Below are positions 33,104 through 39,344 of a DNA stretch of 39,344 bases, piece by piece. Origin of the DNA: Pseudanabaena sp. 'Roaring Creek' (GTDB lineage: Bacteria > Cyanobacteriota > Cyanobacteriia > Pseudanabaenales > Pseudanabaenaceae); contig NZ_LIRE01000047.1 of assembly GCF_001402795.1 (NCBI RefSeq), forward strand, positions 1 through 39,344, written 5' to 3'. How positions within the stretch are numbered: the first letter of the stretch is position 1; each line of letters opens with the position of its first letter. The notes under the pieces were generated by a model. It was not told the origin of the DNA. It ran no database searches and saw nothing but the letters and a program-made list of their open reading frames with translations. The position numbers and the translations under genes are program-made.

Positions 33104-34582
33104 CTATGCTTGCATTTCCACAAGCCCCATCATGCCAAGATCTTCATGATCGAGGACGTGACAGTGATATACAGTTTTCCCCACAAAATCGCGAAACGGA
33201 ATCCGAATCCGCACTGTTTCCTTCGCGCGAACACGTAGGGTATCTTCCCATGCTTGATAAGGATCGGGCTTGCCATTGCGATCGATTACTTGGAAAGGGT
33301 TTGTATGCAAGTGAAACGAGTGTTCCATGCCATCAGTATCTACGTTTGCGATCTCCCAATCTTCTGTAGTTCCTAATTTTACGACAGCATCTACTCGATT
33401 CATATCAAAGGGTTTGCCATTAAATAGAAATGCCATCTGCATTCCCATTCCCATTGACATTGACATTTCGATGCGTCGAGTTGCGATCGGTTGAGGTAAT
33501 ACTTCTACAGGAATGAGTTTTTGTGGTAATGGGAGTGGCTTTGCCAGCTCGTCTTTATAGGCGATCTTAGCAATAACTTGGGTTGTGCTATCTACAGTTC
33601 CACGATTACCCATCATCATGCCACCATTATTCATACCCCCCATCATCGCAAATCCGCCGCGATCGTAAGGTAAATTGAGCAAGCGATATTGTTTGGGATT
33701 GCGATCGCCTCGAACTAACACCTCTGCGCGTTCGCCAGGGGATAATAGGATTTCTTTTAGTTCAACAGGTTCGGCGATCGCACCACCATCAGTGGCAATC
33801 AAATAAAACGGGTGATCTTCGAGACTGAGACGATAAAAACGGGATGTTGAAGCGTTGATCATCCGAAAGCGCAACAAACCGCCAGAGGCTAAAGAAAACG
33901 TGGGATTTACTTGTCCGTTAACGGTAAGAATTGAGCCTTCCCGTCCGCGCATAACGTCCATATGATTAGGGACAGGAATTTTGCCATTCGCATCAAGGGC
34001 AAAATCTTTCAAAAACAAAAACTCTTCTTTAGCGGCTAGAATTTCAGGAATTTCATCCAATGCACCACGCACGATAAAGATTCCTCCTAAACCCGCAAAT
34101 ACCTGTTCGGCGACCATTTCATGCATGTGGGGATGATAGAAAAATGTTCCCGCAGGATGATTTTTCGGTAGGGTAAATTCATAGGTTTCAGTTTCACCAG
34201 AGGGAACCGCAAGAAAAGCATTGTCAGCTTTTCCTGTGGGCGGAATGTGTAACCCGTGATAATGAAGGTTTGAGGCTTGAGATAACTTGTTAGTGAAACG
34301 GATGCGTACAGAGTCCCCAGCTTTTGCTTCTAATCTCGGTCCTGGAATTAGCCCGTTATAGGTCAATAAGTTCCCCTGTTGTTGCCCCAATTGGATGAGG
34401 CTGGGACGTGCTTCTAAAGCCACATCTAATAAGCCATTGGAATTAGTTGTAAATACTTCAGCACCATTAGTCTTTTGAGGAAGTGACATTGAGGTACTAG
34501 CCCAACTGCATTGGGTTAATAGTACAGATCCAGTAGCACCAGCACTAAGGGAGAGAAACCTACGTCGATTAATGGAATTCAT
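33104..34582 (-). CDS. Tat-exported multicopper oxidase (CueO/laccase-like)
   Basis: A 492-residue periplasmic multicopper oxidase that probably oxidises Cu(I) or other substrates with O2. The N terminus has a twin-arginine motif (RRRFLSL, 6-12) and hydrophobic region. All copper motifs are present: H107-x-H109-G, H150-x-H152, HSFHLH before the last domain, and the H473-C474-H475-x3-H479-x4-M484 type 1 segment. Two Met-rich inserts (around MMGGMNNGGMMMGN and MSMSMGMGMQM) recall the copper-binding segment of CueO. It is transcribed away from the second RND pump; a direct-repeat box on its strand lies 117 bases upstream. A role in copper tolerance is likely. Confidence 0.93.
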   Translation of the reverse strand: MNSINRRRFLSLSAGATGSVLLTQCSWASTSMSLPQKTNGAEVFTTNSNGLLDVALEARPSLIQLGQQQGNLLTYNGLIPGPRLEAKAGDSVRIRFTNKLSQASNLHYHGLHIPPTGKADNAFLAVPSGETETYEFTLPKNHPAGTFFYHPHMHEMVAEQVFAGLGGIFIVRGALDEIPEILAAKEEFLFLKDFALDANGKIPVPNHMDVMRGREGSILTVNGQVNPTFSLASGGLLRFRMINASTSRFYRLSLEDHPFYLIATDGGAIAEPVELKEILLSPGERAEVLVRGDRNPKQYRLLNLPYDRGGFAMMGGMNNGGMMMGNRGTVDSTTQVIAKIAYKDELAKPLPLPQKLIPVEVLPQPIATRRIEMSMSMGMGMQMAFLFNGKPFDMNRVDAVVKLGTTEDWEIANVDTDGMEHSFHLHTNPFQVIDRNGKPDPYQAWEDTLRVRAKETVRIRIPFRDFVGKTVYHCHVLDHEDLGMMGLVEMQA

Positions 34583-34698
34583 ATATATTCAGGCTATGAG
34601 CCATGACAAAGAGAGATAGGAATAATGACTTGGAGACTTGATTGAAGGGTTTAATACATCTCTAGACACTACTTTTATATCTAGTTTGACTTGGCACA

Positions 34699-34715
34699 AT
34701 GAAATCAGGATGAAA
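34699..34715 (-). promoter_or_regulatory. Direct-repeat box F before the multicopper oxidase gene
   Basis: On the minus strand TTTCAT (34715-34710), CCTGA, TTTCAT (34704-34699), identical in all 17 bases to box A. Ten bases on lies CAAACT (34688-34683), a weak -10. Confidence 0.72.
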
Positions 34716-34760
34716 TATCCTGTTTACTTACAAACCTTAATAAATTTCTAATTCAGCTAA

Positions 34761-34793
34761 TTTCATAGTGGTTTCACAATCTTATGAAACAAT
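34761..34793 (+). promoter_or_regulatory. Direct-repeat box G and -10 before the second RND gene
   Basis: TTTCAT (34761-34766), AGTGG, TTTCAC (34772-34777), then ten bases and AACAAT (34788-34793). It is back to back with box F in the 244-base divergent region. Confidence 0.65.
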
Positions 34794-34826
34794 GATTAGC
34801 TTATCGGTTCACCATATATTTGATTC

Positions 34827-37800
34827 ATGCTCAATGCCGTTGTCAAATGGTCGATCGCGCAGCGCTGGCTAGTAGTGATTGCCTCAATCTTAATCTTGCT
34901 ATGGGGATTTCGGGTATTAACCCAGATGCCCCTAGATGTATTTCCTAACTTTGCACCGCCGCAAGTGGAGATTCAAACTGAGGCGACGGGGCTAGCTCCT
35001 GAAGAAGTAGAATCGCTGGTGACAAGACCGATTGAGAGTGCCATTAATGGAACCCCTGGTGTAGAAAAGGTGCGTTCATCTTCGGCAGTGGGTATTTCGG
35101 TTGTGAAAGTGATATTCACTTGGGATACAGATATCTATCGGGCGAGGCAGTTAGTTACAGAGCGATTGCAGCAAGCTCAGAGCCAATTACCTAAAGGTGT
35201 GGGTATACCGCAGATCTCTCCGATTAGTTCTCCAATTGGGGCGATCGCTAAATATGCTTTCACGATCGACGAAGGTGGTAAAACTAACTTAATGGAAGTA
35301 CGGCGCATCGTGGATTGGCAGGTAAAAAATCGGCTGTTAGCAGTTCCAGGGGTAACACAGGTTGTAATTTTTGGTGGTGATATTCGTCAGTATCAGATAT
35401 TAGTCGATCCAGTTAAATTGCAACAATATGATGTGACCTTATCAGAAGTTACCGAAGCAGCCCGAAAAGCAAATGTGAACGCGGCGGGTGGATTCTTGAC
35501 TAGTCCAGATCGCGAACTCTTGATACGTGGTATTGGACGGATTGAATCAGCAGAGCAATTGCAGAAATCGGTAATTAAATCTAAAAAAGGAGTGCCAGTA
35601 TTACTCAGTCAAGTTGCCGATGTCAGAATTGGTGCGGAGCTAAAACGGGGAGACGGGAATCTCAATGGCAAAAAATCGGTTGTGGTAATTGTGAACAAAC
35701 AGCCGAACGCTGATACTCCTTCAGTTACCAGAGCCGTAGAAATAGCGATCGCGGAAATTAAACAAGGACTACCAAGCGATGTAAAAGTCGAAACGACTTT
35801 TCGCCAAGAAGAATTTATCGAGGCATCCCTTAAAAATGTTGAGGAATCCTTGCGGGATGGCACGATTATTGTATCCGTCGTTTTGATTCTATTTTTGATG
35901 AACTGGCGCACCGCCGTAATTTCCTTGAGTGCGATTCCGATTTCGTTATTGCTAGGAATGATGGTGCTGTCATGGACGGGACAGGGCATCAACACGATGA
36001 CCTTGGGGGGATTGGCGGTAGCGATCGGTTCGGTAGTAGATGATGCGATCGTGGATATGGAAAATGTCTATCGCCGTCTCCGTGAAAATCAAATTGCAGG
36101 CACACCAGTGCCGCCGTTGGAAGTAGTTTTTAACGGCTCAGTGGAAGTTCGTGTTAGTGTTCTCTTTTCGACTGTAATTATTGCGGTCGTATTTGCGCCA
36201 ATTTTTGCCCTTTCTGGAGTGGAAGGTCGAATTTTTACGCCGATGGGTGTTGCTTATTTACTCTCGATTGTTGCATCGACGCTAGTAGCACTAACTCTAA
36301 CTCCTGCTCTTTGTGCCTTGCTCTTGGTAAATCGCCCTTTACCTCCTGATGAGACTTGGTTAGCGCATAAATCTCAACAAGTTTATCGTCCTGCTTTAGT
36401 CTTTGCCATTCGTCATCCCAGTATTGTTTTGGGAGTAGCGATCGCCGCTTTGATTGCTTCGATGATTATCTTGCCATCCCTCGGTCGAGTATTTTTACCC
36501 GAATTTCAAGAGCGATCGCTAGTAATTTCCACAGTTCTCTATCCTGGGGTTTCACTGGAAACTACTAATCAGGTTAGTTTGGTTGTGCAAGAACATCTTA
36601 AAGATGATAAACACTTTGACGCTTTGCAACTGCGATCGGGACGCGCCCCCGGGGATAGTGATGTGGGCGGCGTTAACTTTGCTGAGCTAGATGTGGAACT
36701 CAGTGAATCAGGTGTAAAAAAACGTGAGGAAAGCGTCGAAATTCTTCGCAAAGAATTTGCAAAAATCCCAGGGGTTGCGGTAAATATTGGCGGATTTATT
36801 TCCCATCGGCTTGATGAGGTTCTTTCGGGTGTGCGAAGTGCGATCGCCGTCAAGATCTTTGGTGCTGATTTAGAGCAATTGCGAACCATTGGTCAACAAG
36901 TACAAGCCGCGATGAATAACGTCAATGGAATCGTAGATTTGCAAGTAGAACCACAAGTACCGATTAAACAATTACAGATTCGCTTCGATCGTGATGCTGC
37001 ATCTCGTTACGGCTTGCAAGTCGGCGATTTGGCAGAAACTATTGAAACGGCTCTGAATGGCAATATTGTCTCTCAGGTTTTGCAACAACAGCAAGTATTT
37101 GATTTACTTGTGTGGCTAAAAGAAGATTCGCGCAATAATCAGGAAACTATCAGCAATCTATTGGTAGATGTGCCTGATGGAAAGAAAGTGCCACTTTCCC
37201 AAGTTGCTAAGGTTTCCTTTGGTGAGGGACCCAATACAATTAATCGTGAAAATGTTTCGCGGCTAATTGTCGTATCAGCCAATGTGAACGGTCGCGATTT
37301 AGGCTCGGTGATTAAAGATATTCGCGATCGCATTAAGACTCAAGTGCAATTACCCTCTGGTTATTACATTCAATATGGCGGTCAGTTTGAATCTCAAGAA
37401 CGCGCTACTGAGACTTTACTATTTGCAGGGGCGATCGCTTTTATTGCCATTACCATACTGATTTACTTCGCAGTTAAATCCATTCCCGCCACGTTCATGA
37501 TTATGATTAATCTGCCACTTGCGCTAGTGGGGGGTGTAATATCTGTAGCGCTTGGAGGTGGCATTATCTCAGTCGCTTCGATGGTAGGATTTATCACGCT
37601 TTTTGGAGTTGCGACAAGAAATGGATTGCTGTTAGTGGATAACTACAACACCAAATTAGCAAAGGGAATGCCATTGCAAACGGTACTAGTGGAAGGTTCC
37701 CTAGAGCGTCTTGTTGCCATCCTAATGACCGCCCTCTCTTCAGCCTTGGGCATGGTTCCTCTGGTTATTGGCACTGGCGCAGGCAAAGAGATTCTACAAC

Positions 37801-37958
37801 CGTTAGCGGTTGTAGTTTTAGGTGGGCTGTTTACTTCGACAGCCCTCACCTTGCTGGTTTTACCAGCTTTGTATTCCCAGTTTGGGAAATACATCATTCC
37901 TAAATCTAATTTGGATAGACAGGTTGAAGTGCCATCTATCCAAGAATCTATCTCCTAA
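34827..37958 (+). CDS. Heavy-metal RND efflux pump (CusA/CopA-type context), RND2
   Basis: A 1043-residue paralogue of RND1 with the same layout: TM1 near 14-33, two periplasmic loops, and the TM4 acidic signature GSVVDDAIVDMEN. At the periplasmic positions where RND1 has Met, this protein has Thr and Phe (SLVISTVL, GVNFAELDVEL). By context it belongs to a copper-type set: divergent multicopper oxidase, downstream YtkA-like lipoprotein (eight bases later) and DUF305 protein, as in cop genes of Synechocystis. No adaptor gene is adjacent; the one at 12772 is the likely partner. The metal is therefore inferred from neighbours, and the missing Met is a caution. Confidence 0.92.
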   Translation: MLNAVVKWSIAQRWLVVIASILILLWGFRVLTQMPLDVFPNFAPPQVEIQTEATGLAPEEVESLVTRPIESAINGTPGVEKVRSSSAVGISVVKVIFTWDTDIYRARQLVTERLQQAQSQLPKGVGIPQISPISSPIGAIAKYAFTIDEGGKTNLMEVRRIVDWQVKNRLLAVPGVTQVVIFGGDIRQYQILVDPVKLQQYDVTLSEVTEAARKANVNAAGGFLTSPDRELLIRGIGRIESAEQLQKSVIKSKKGVPVLLSQVADVRIGAELKRGDGNLNGKKSVVVIVNKQPNADTPSVTRAVEIAIAEIKQGLPSDVKVETTFRQEEFIEASLKNVEESLRDGTIIVSVVLILFLMNWRTAVISLSAIPISLLLGMMVLSWTGQGINTMTLGGLAVAIGSVVDDAIVDMENVYRRLRENQIAGTPVPPLEVVFNGSVEVRVSVLFSTVIIAVVFAPIFALSGVEGRIFTPMGVAYLLSIVASTLVALTLTPALCALLLVNRPLPPDETWLAHKSQQVYRPALVFAIRHPSIVLGVAIAALIASMIILPSLGRVFLPEFQERSLVISTVLYPGVSLETTNQVSLVVQEHLKDDKHFDALQLRSGRAPGDSDVGGVNFAELDVELSESGVKKREESVEILRKEFAKIPGVAVNIGGFISHRLDEVLSGVRSAIAVKIFGADLEQLRTIGQQVQAAMNNVNGIVDLQVEPQVPIKQLQIRFDRDAASRYGLQVGDLAETIETALNGNIVSQVLQQQQVFDLLVWLKEDSRNNQETISNLLVDVPDGKKVPLSQVAKVSFGEGPNTINRENVSRLIVVSANVNGRDLGSVIKDIRDRIKTQVQLPSGYYIQYGGQFESQERATETLLFAGAIAFIAITILIYFAVKSIPATFMIMINLPLALVGGVISVALGGGIISVASMVGFITLFGVATRNGLLLVDNYNTKLAKGMPLQTVLVEGSLERLVAILMTALSSALGMVPLVIGTGAGKEILQPLAVVVLGGLFTSTALTLLVLPALYSQFGKYIIPKSNLDRQVEVPSIQESIS

Positions 37959-37966
37959 GGAAATCT

Positions 37967-38467
37967 ATGCGATTATTTCAACCGATTCTTCTCAGTCTGA
38001 GTTTGGCTAGTTTAGCAGTACTAGCAGCCTGTAGTAACAGTACCCCAACGACGACAAGCTCAACACCTGCAACTACAGTAGCTAAGTCCGTTGAGACACC
38101 TAAAGCTAGTTCTTCTCCTAGCATGGCAAAATCTGAAACTAAGAGTGATAATCCTAAAAAGGGAGGACAGGTGATTGAATCAGGAATCTATCATTTAGAG
38201 TTAGTTCCAGAGCCTGAAGAGAATGGTATCCATCTTGATTTCTTTTTGCTAAAGGGTGACAATCACGAAGCAATTCCTGATGCCAAGGTAACTGCACAGG
38301 TACAGCTACCTGATGGCACTCAAAAGAATCTTGATCTAAAATACGATGCCCCTGAAAAGCACTATACAGTAGCACTATCAGGTAAAGCGGTGGGCGAGTA
38401 TAAAGTCGCAATTTTGTCAGATATTAAAGGTGAAAAGGTAAACGGGCGATTTAACTTTAAGTTGTAG
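37967..38467 (+). CDS. YtkA-like periplasmic lipoprotein (CopC-position protein)
   Basis: A 166-residue lipoprotein. The signal peptide ends at a lipobox LAAC with C22, followed by a Ser/Thr/Pro-rich linker (about 23-75) and a small beta-sandwich (about 80-166) resembling the YtkA-like family (FFLLKGDNHEAIPDAKVTAQVQLPDG, GEYKVAIL). It starts eight bases after the RND2 stop with AAGGAAA as ribosome site, so it is in the same operon. Synechocystis copBAC also ends with a small protein gene. A metal-binding or pump-accessory role is inferred; few His, Met or Cys are seen in the domain, which argues against strong copper binding. Confidence 0.8.
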   Translation: MRLFQPILLSLSLASLAVLAACSNSTPTTTSSTPATTVAKSVETPKASSSPSMAKSETKSDNPKKGGQVIESGIYHLELVPEPEENGIHLDFFLLKGDNHEAIPDAKVTAQVQLPDGTQKNLDLKYDAPEKHYTVALSGKAVGEYKVAILSDIKGEKVNGRFNFKL

Positions 38468-38497
38468 TCATGTTCTTCTAAAAATAGAGATCAGGAA

Positions 38498-38515
38498 GGG
38501 GAAAACATTTTCCCC
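38498..38515 (+). terminator. Terminator after the RND2-lipoprotein operon
   Basis: GGGGAAAA (38498-38505) and TTTTCCCC (38508-38515) form a perfect stem with a two-base nominal loop, followed by a pyrimidine-rich run (CTCTATTTCTT), 30 bases after the lipoprotein stop. Confidence 0.75.
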
Positions 38516-38536
38516 CTCTATTTCTTGATATTTAAA

Positions 38537-38563
38537 ATCGAGCTACCTAGAAAATAGCTCGAT
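38537..38563. repeat. 9-bp inverted repeat abutting direct-repeat box H
   Basis: ATCGAGCTA (38537-38545) pairs with TAGCTCGAT (38555-38563) around a nine-base loop. Its last base is the first base of the TTTCAT repeat. It may be a second regulator's operator or a second terminator. Confidence 0.5.
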
Positions 38564-38595
38564 TTCATCTTGATTTCATTATCTGGCTTTAAACT
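38563..38595 (+). promoter_or_regulatory. Direct-repeat box H and -10 before the DUF305 gene
   Basis: TTTCAT (38563-38568), CTTGA, TTTCAT (38574-38579), then ten bases and TAAACT (38590-38595). The DUF305 ATG follows 27 bases later. Confidence 0.72.
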
Positions 38596-38622
38596 ATTCA
38601 GTAACTAAGAAATTTGAGTTCT

Positions 38623-39342
38623 ATGAATTTCACTAAATTGAACATCCTATCTCACAGTTTGAGTCTAGTAGCAATTATCTCGATTGCAACTGGAGCTTTA
38701 GCAGCCTGTTCCACAACAACTCCAGAAACATCTGCTTCTACTTCTACTGTTGCGATTAAACCTAGCTCTACGCCTGCGGCTGAGACGGCAATGCCTAGCA
38801 TGGACAATACGCATAATATGAGCAATATGCATATGACAATGGATTTAGGACCAGCCGATGCTAATTTTGACCTTCGATTTATTGATGGTATGATTCCGCA
38901 TCACAAAGGTGCAGTTGAGATGGCAAAAGAAGCTCAACAAAAATCACAGCGTCCTGAAATTAAAAAACTAGCCGATGAGATTATTACCGCTCAAGCTAAA
39001 GAAATTACTGAACTACAGACTTGGCGCAAACAATGGTATCCCAATGCTAGCAACAAGCCAATGGCACACAATGCTCAAATGGGACATATGATGGAGATGA
39101 GCGATGAACAAATGAAAGGCATGATGATGAGCCAAGAATTAGGGGCGAAGGATGCTGAATTTGATCTACGCTTTATCAATGCGATGATTCCCCATCATGA
39201 AAGTGCAGTGACAATGGCAAAAGATGCTTTAGCTAAATCCACTCGCCCAGAAATCAAGAAGCTTGCACAGGATATTATTTCTTCACAGCAAGCAGAAATC
39301 AAACAAATGCAAGAATGGAAGCAAGCTTGGTATAAAAAATAA
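38623..39342 (+). CDS. CopM-like lipoprotein with two DUF305 domains
   Basis: A 239-residue protein; the ATG at 38623 was chosen over an in-frame TTG nine bases upstream. The signal peptide ends at lipobox LAAC, so it is probably a lipoprotein, then a Thr/Ser/Pro linker and a Met/His-rich stretch (MDNTHNMSNMHMTM). Two DUF305 domains follow, each with DLRFI-x-x-MIPHH, a helical EMAK or TMAK segment, RPEIKKLA and a terminal WK/RxxWY. Between them is a second Met-rich stretch (HNAQMGHMMEMS, MKGMMM). The related CopM of Synechocystis binds copper in the periplasm. Box H upstream links it to the same regulon. The gene ends two bases before the window end and is complete. Confidence 0.9.
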   Translation: MNFTKLNILSHSLSLVAIISIATGALAACSTTTPETSASTSTVAIKPSSTPAAETAMPSMDNTHNMSNMHMTMDLGPADANFDLRFIDGMIPHHKGAVEMAKEAQQKSQRPEIKKLADEIITAQAKEITELQTWRKQWYPNASNKPMAHNAQMGHMMEMSDEQMKGMMMSQELGAKDAEFDLRFINAMIPHHESAVTMAKDALAKSTRPEIKKLAQDIISSQQAEIKQMQEWKQAWYKK

Positions 39343-39344
39343 TA

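Noticed and set aside
1-39344. Frequent GCGATCGC octamers as regulatory sites
   Set aside because: HIP1 is abundant genome-wide in many cyanobacteria and occurs mostly within genes here; used only as evidence for the type of organism.
1-39344. CRISPR arrays, rRNA or tRNA genes, intact insertion sequences
   Set aside because: No regularly spaced repeats, cloverleaf-type sequences, rRNA segments or transposase frames were recognised on either strand.

Overview
The window looks cyanobacterial. The HIP1 octamer GCGATCGC recurs throughout, coding is moderately AT-rich, and several families are typical of cyanobacteria: a DUF2808 protein, CoaR (MerR fused to a precorrin-isomerase-like domain), a VKOR-thioredoxin fusion, and RppA/NrsR-type response regulators. 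A filamentous or Pseudanabaena-like host is possible, but the genus cannot be fixed from sequence alone. The whole window reads as a chromosomal or plasmid metal-homeostasis and envelope island. No rRNA, tRNA, CRISPR array or intact insertion sequence was seen.

Layout. 1-1.3 kb: the 3' end of an AAA-ATPase/nuclease-like gene and a complete tyrosine recombinase. 1.4-7 kb: a first OmpR-type two-component system, two DUF347 (COG4705) four-repeat membrane proteins on opposite strands, an MFS exporter and a PepSY protein. 7-9.1 kb: two lipid-phosphate phosphatases (UppP and a PAP2 protein) with a small unknown protein between them. 9.3-14.3 kb: a putative 2OG-Fe(II) oxygenase, a second two-component system, a DUF2808 protein and a full-length RND membrane-fusion protein. 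14.4-24.6 kb: MntH (Mn/Fe import), YnfA, an NrsD-like nickel exporter with a histidine-rich tail, a lambda-type lysozyme, a heavy-metal RND pump with a drastically shortened adaptor, and divergently a third two-component system. 24.6-27.7 kb: the cobalt pair CoaT/CoaR with a MerR-type operator. 27.8-33 kb: Lgt, VKOR-Trx, a methyltransferase, a Zn/Cd-type P1B ATPase and its SmtB/ArsR repressor. 33-39.3 kb: a Tat-exported multicopper oxidase, a second heavy-metal RND pump, a YtkA-like lipoprotein and a CopM-like double-DUF305 lipoprotein.

How the genes fit together. Gene content parallels the nrs/coa/zia/cop metal-resistance loci known from Synechocystis, brought together in one place and with additions. 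The strongest regulatory signal is a direct repeat, TTTCAT-N5-TTTCAT (best form TTTCATCYTGATTTCAT). It occurs upstream of the oxygenase/two-component operon, the DUF2808 gene, the full-length adaptor, the shortened adaptor/RND operon, the multicopper oxidase, the second RND operon and the DUF305 gene. At several of these a -10-like hexamer follows exactly ten bases after the repeat, as expected for an OmpR/PhoB-class activator. One more copy faces away from mntH across its promoter region, suggesting repression of the importer or an antisense transcript. This defines a candidate regulon of a CopR/NrsR-like regulator that spans nearly 30 kb and ties copper-type detoxification to an uncharacterised oxygenase and a DUF2808 protein.
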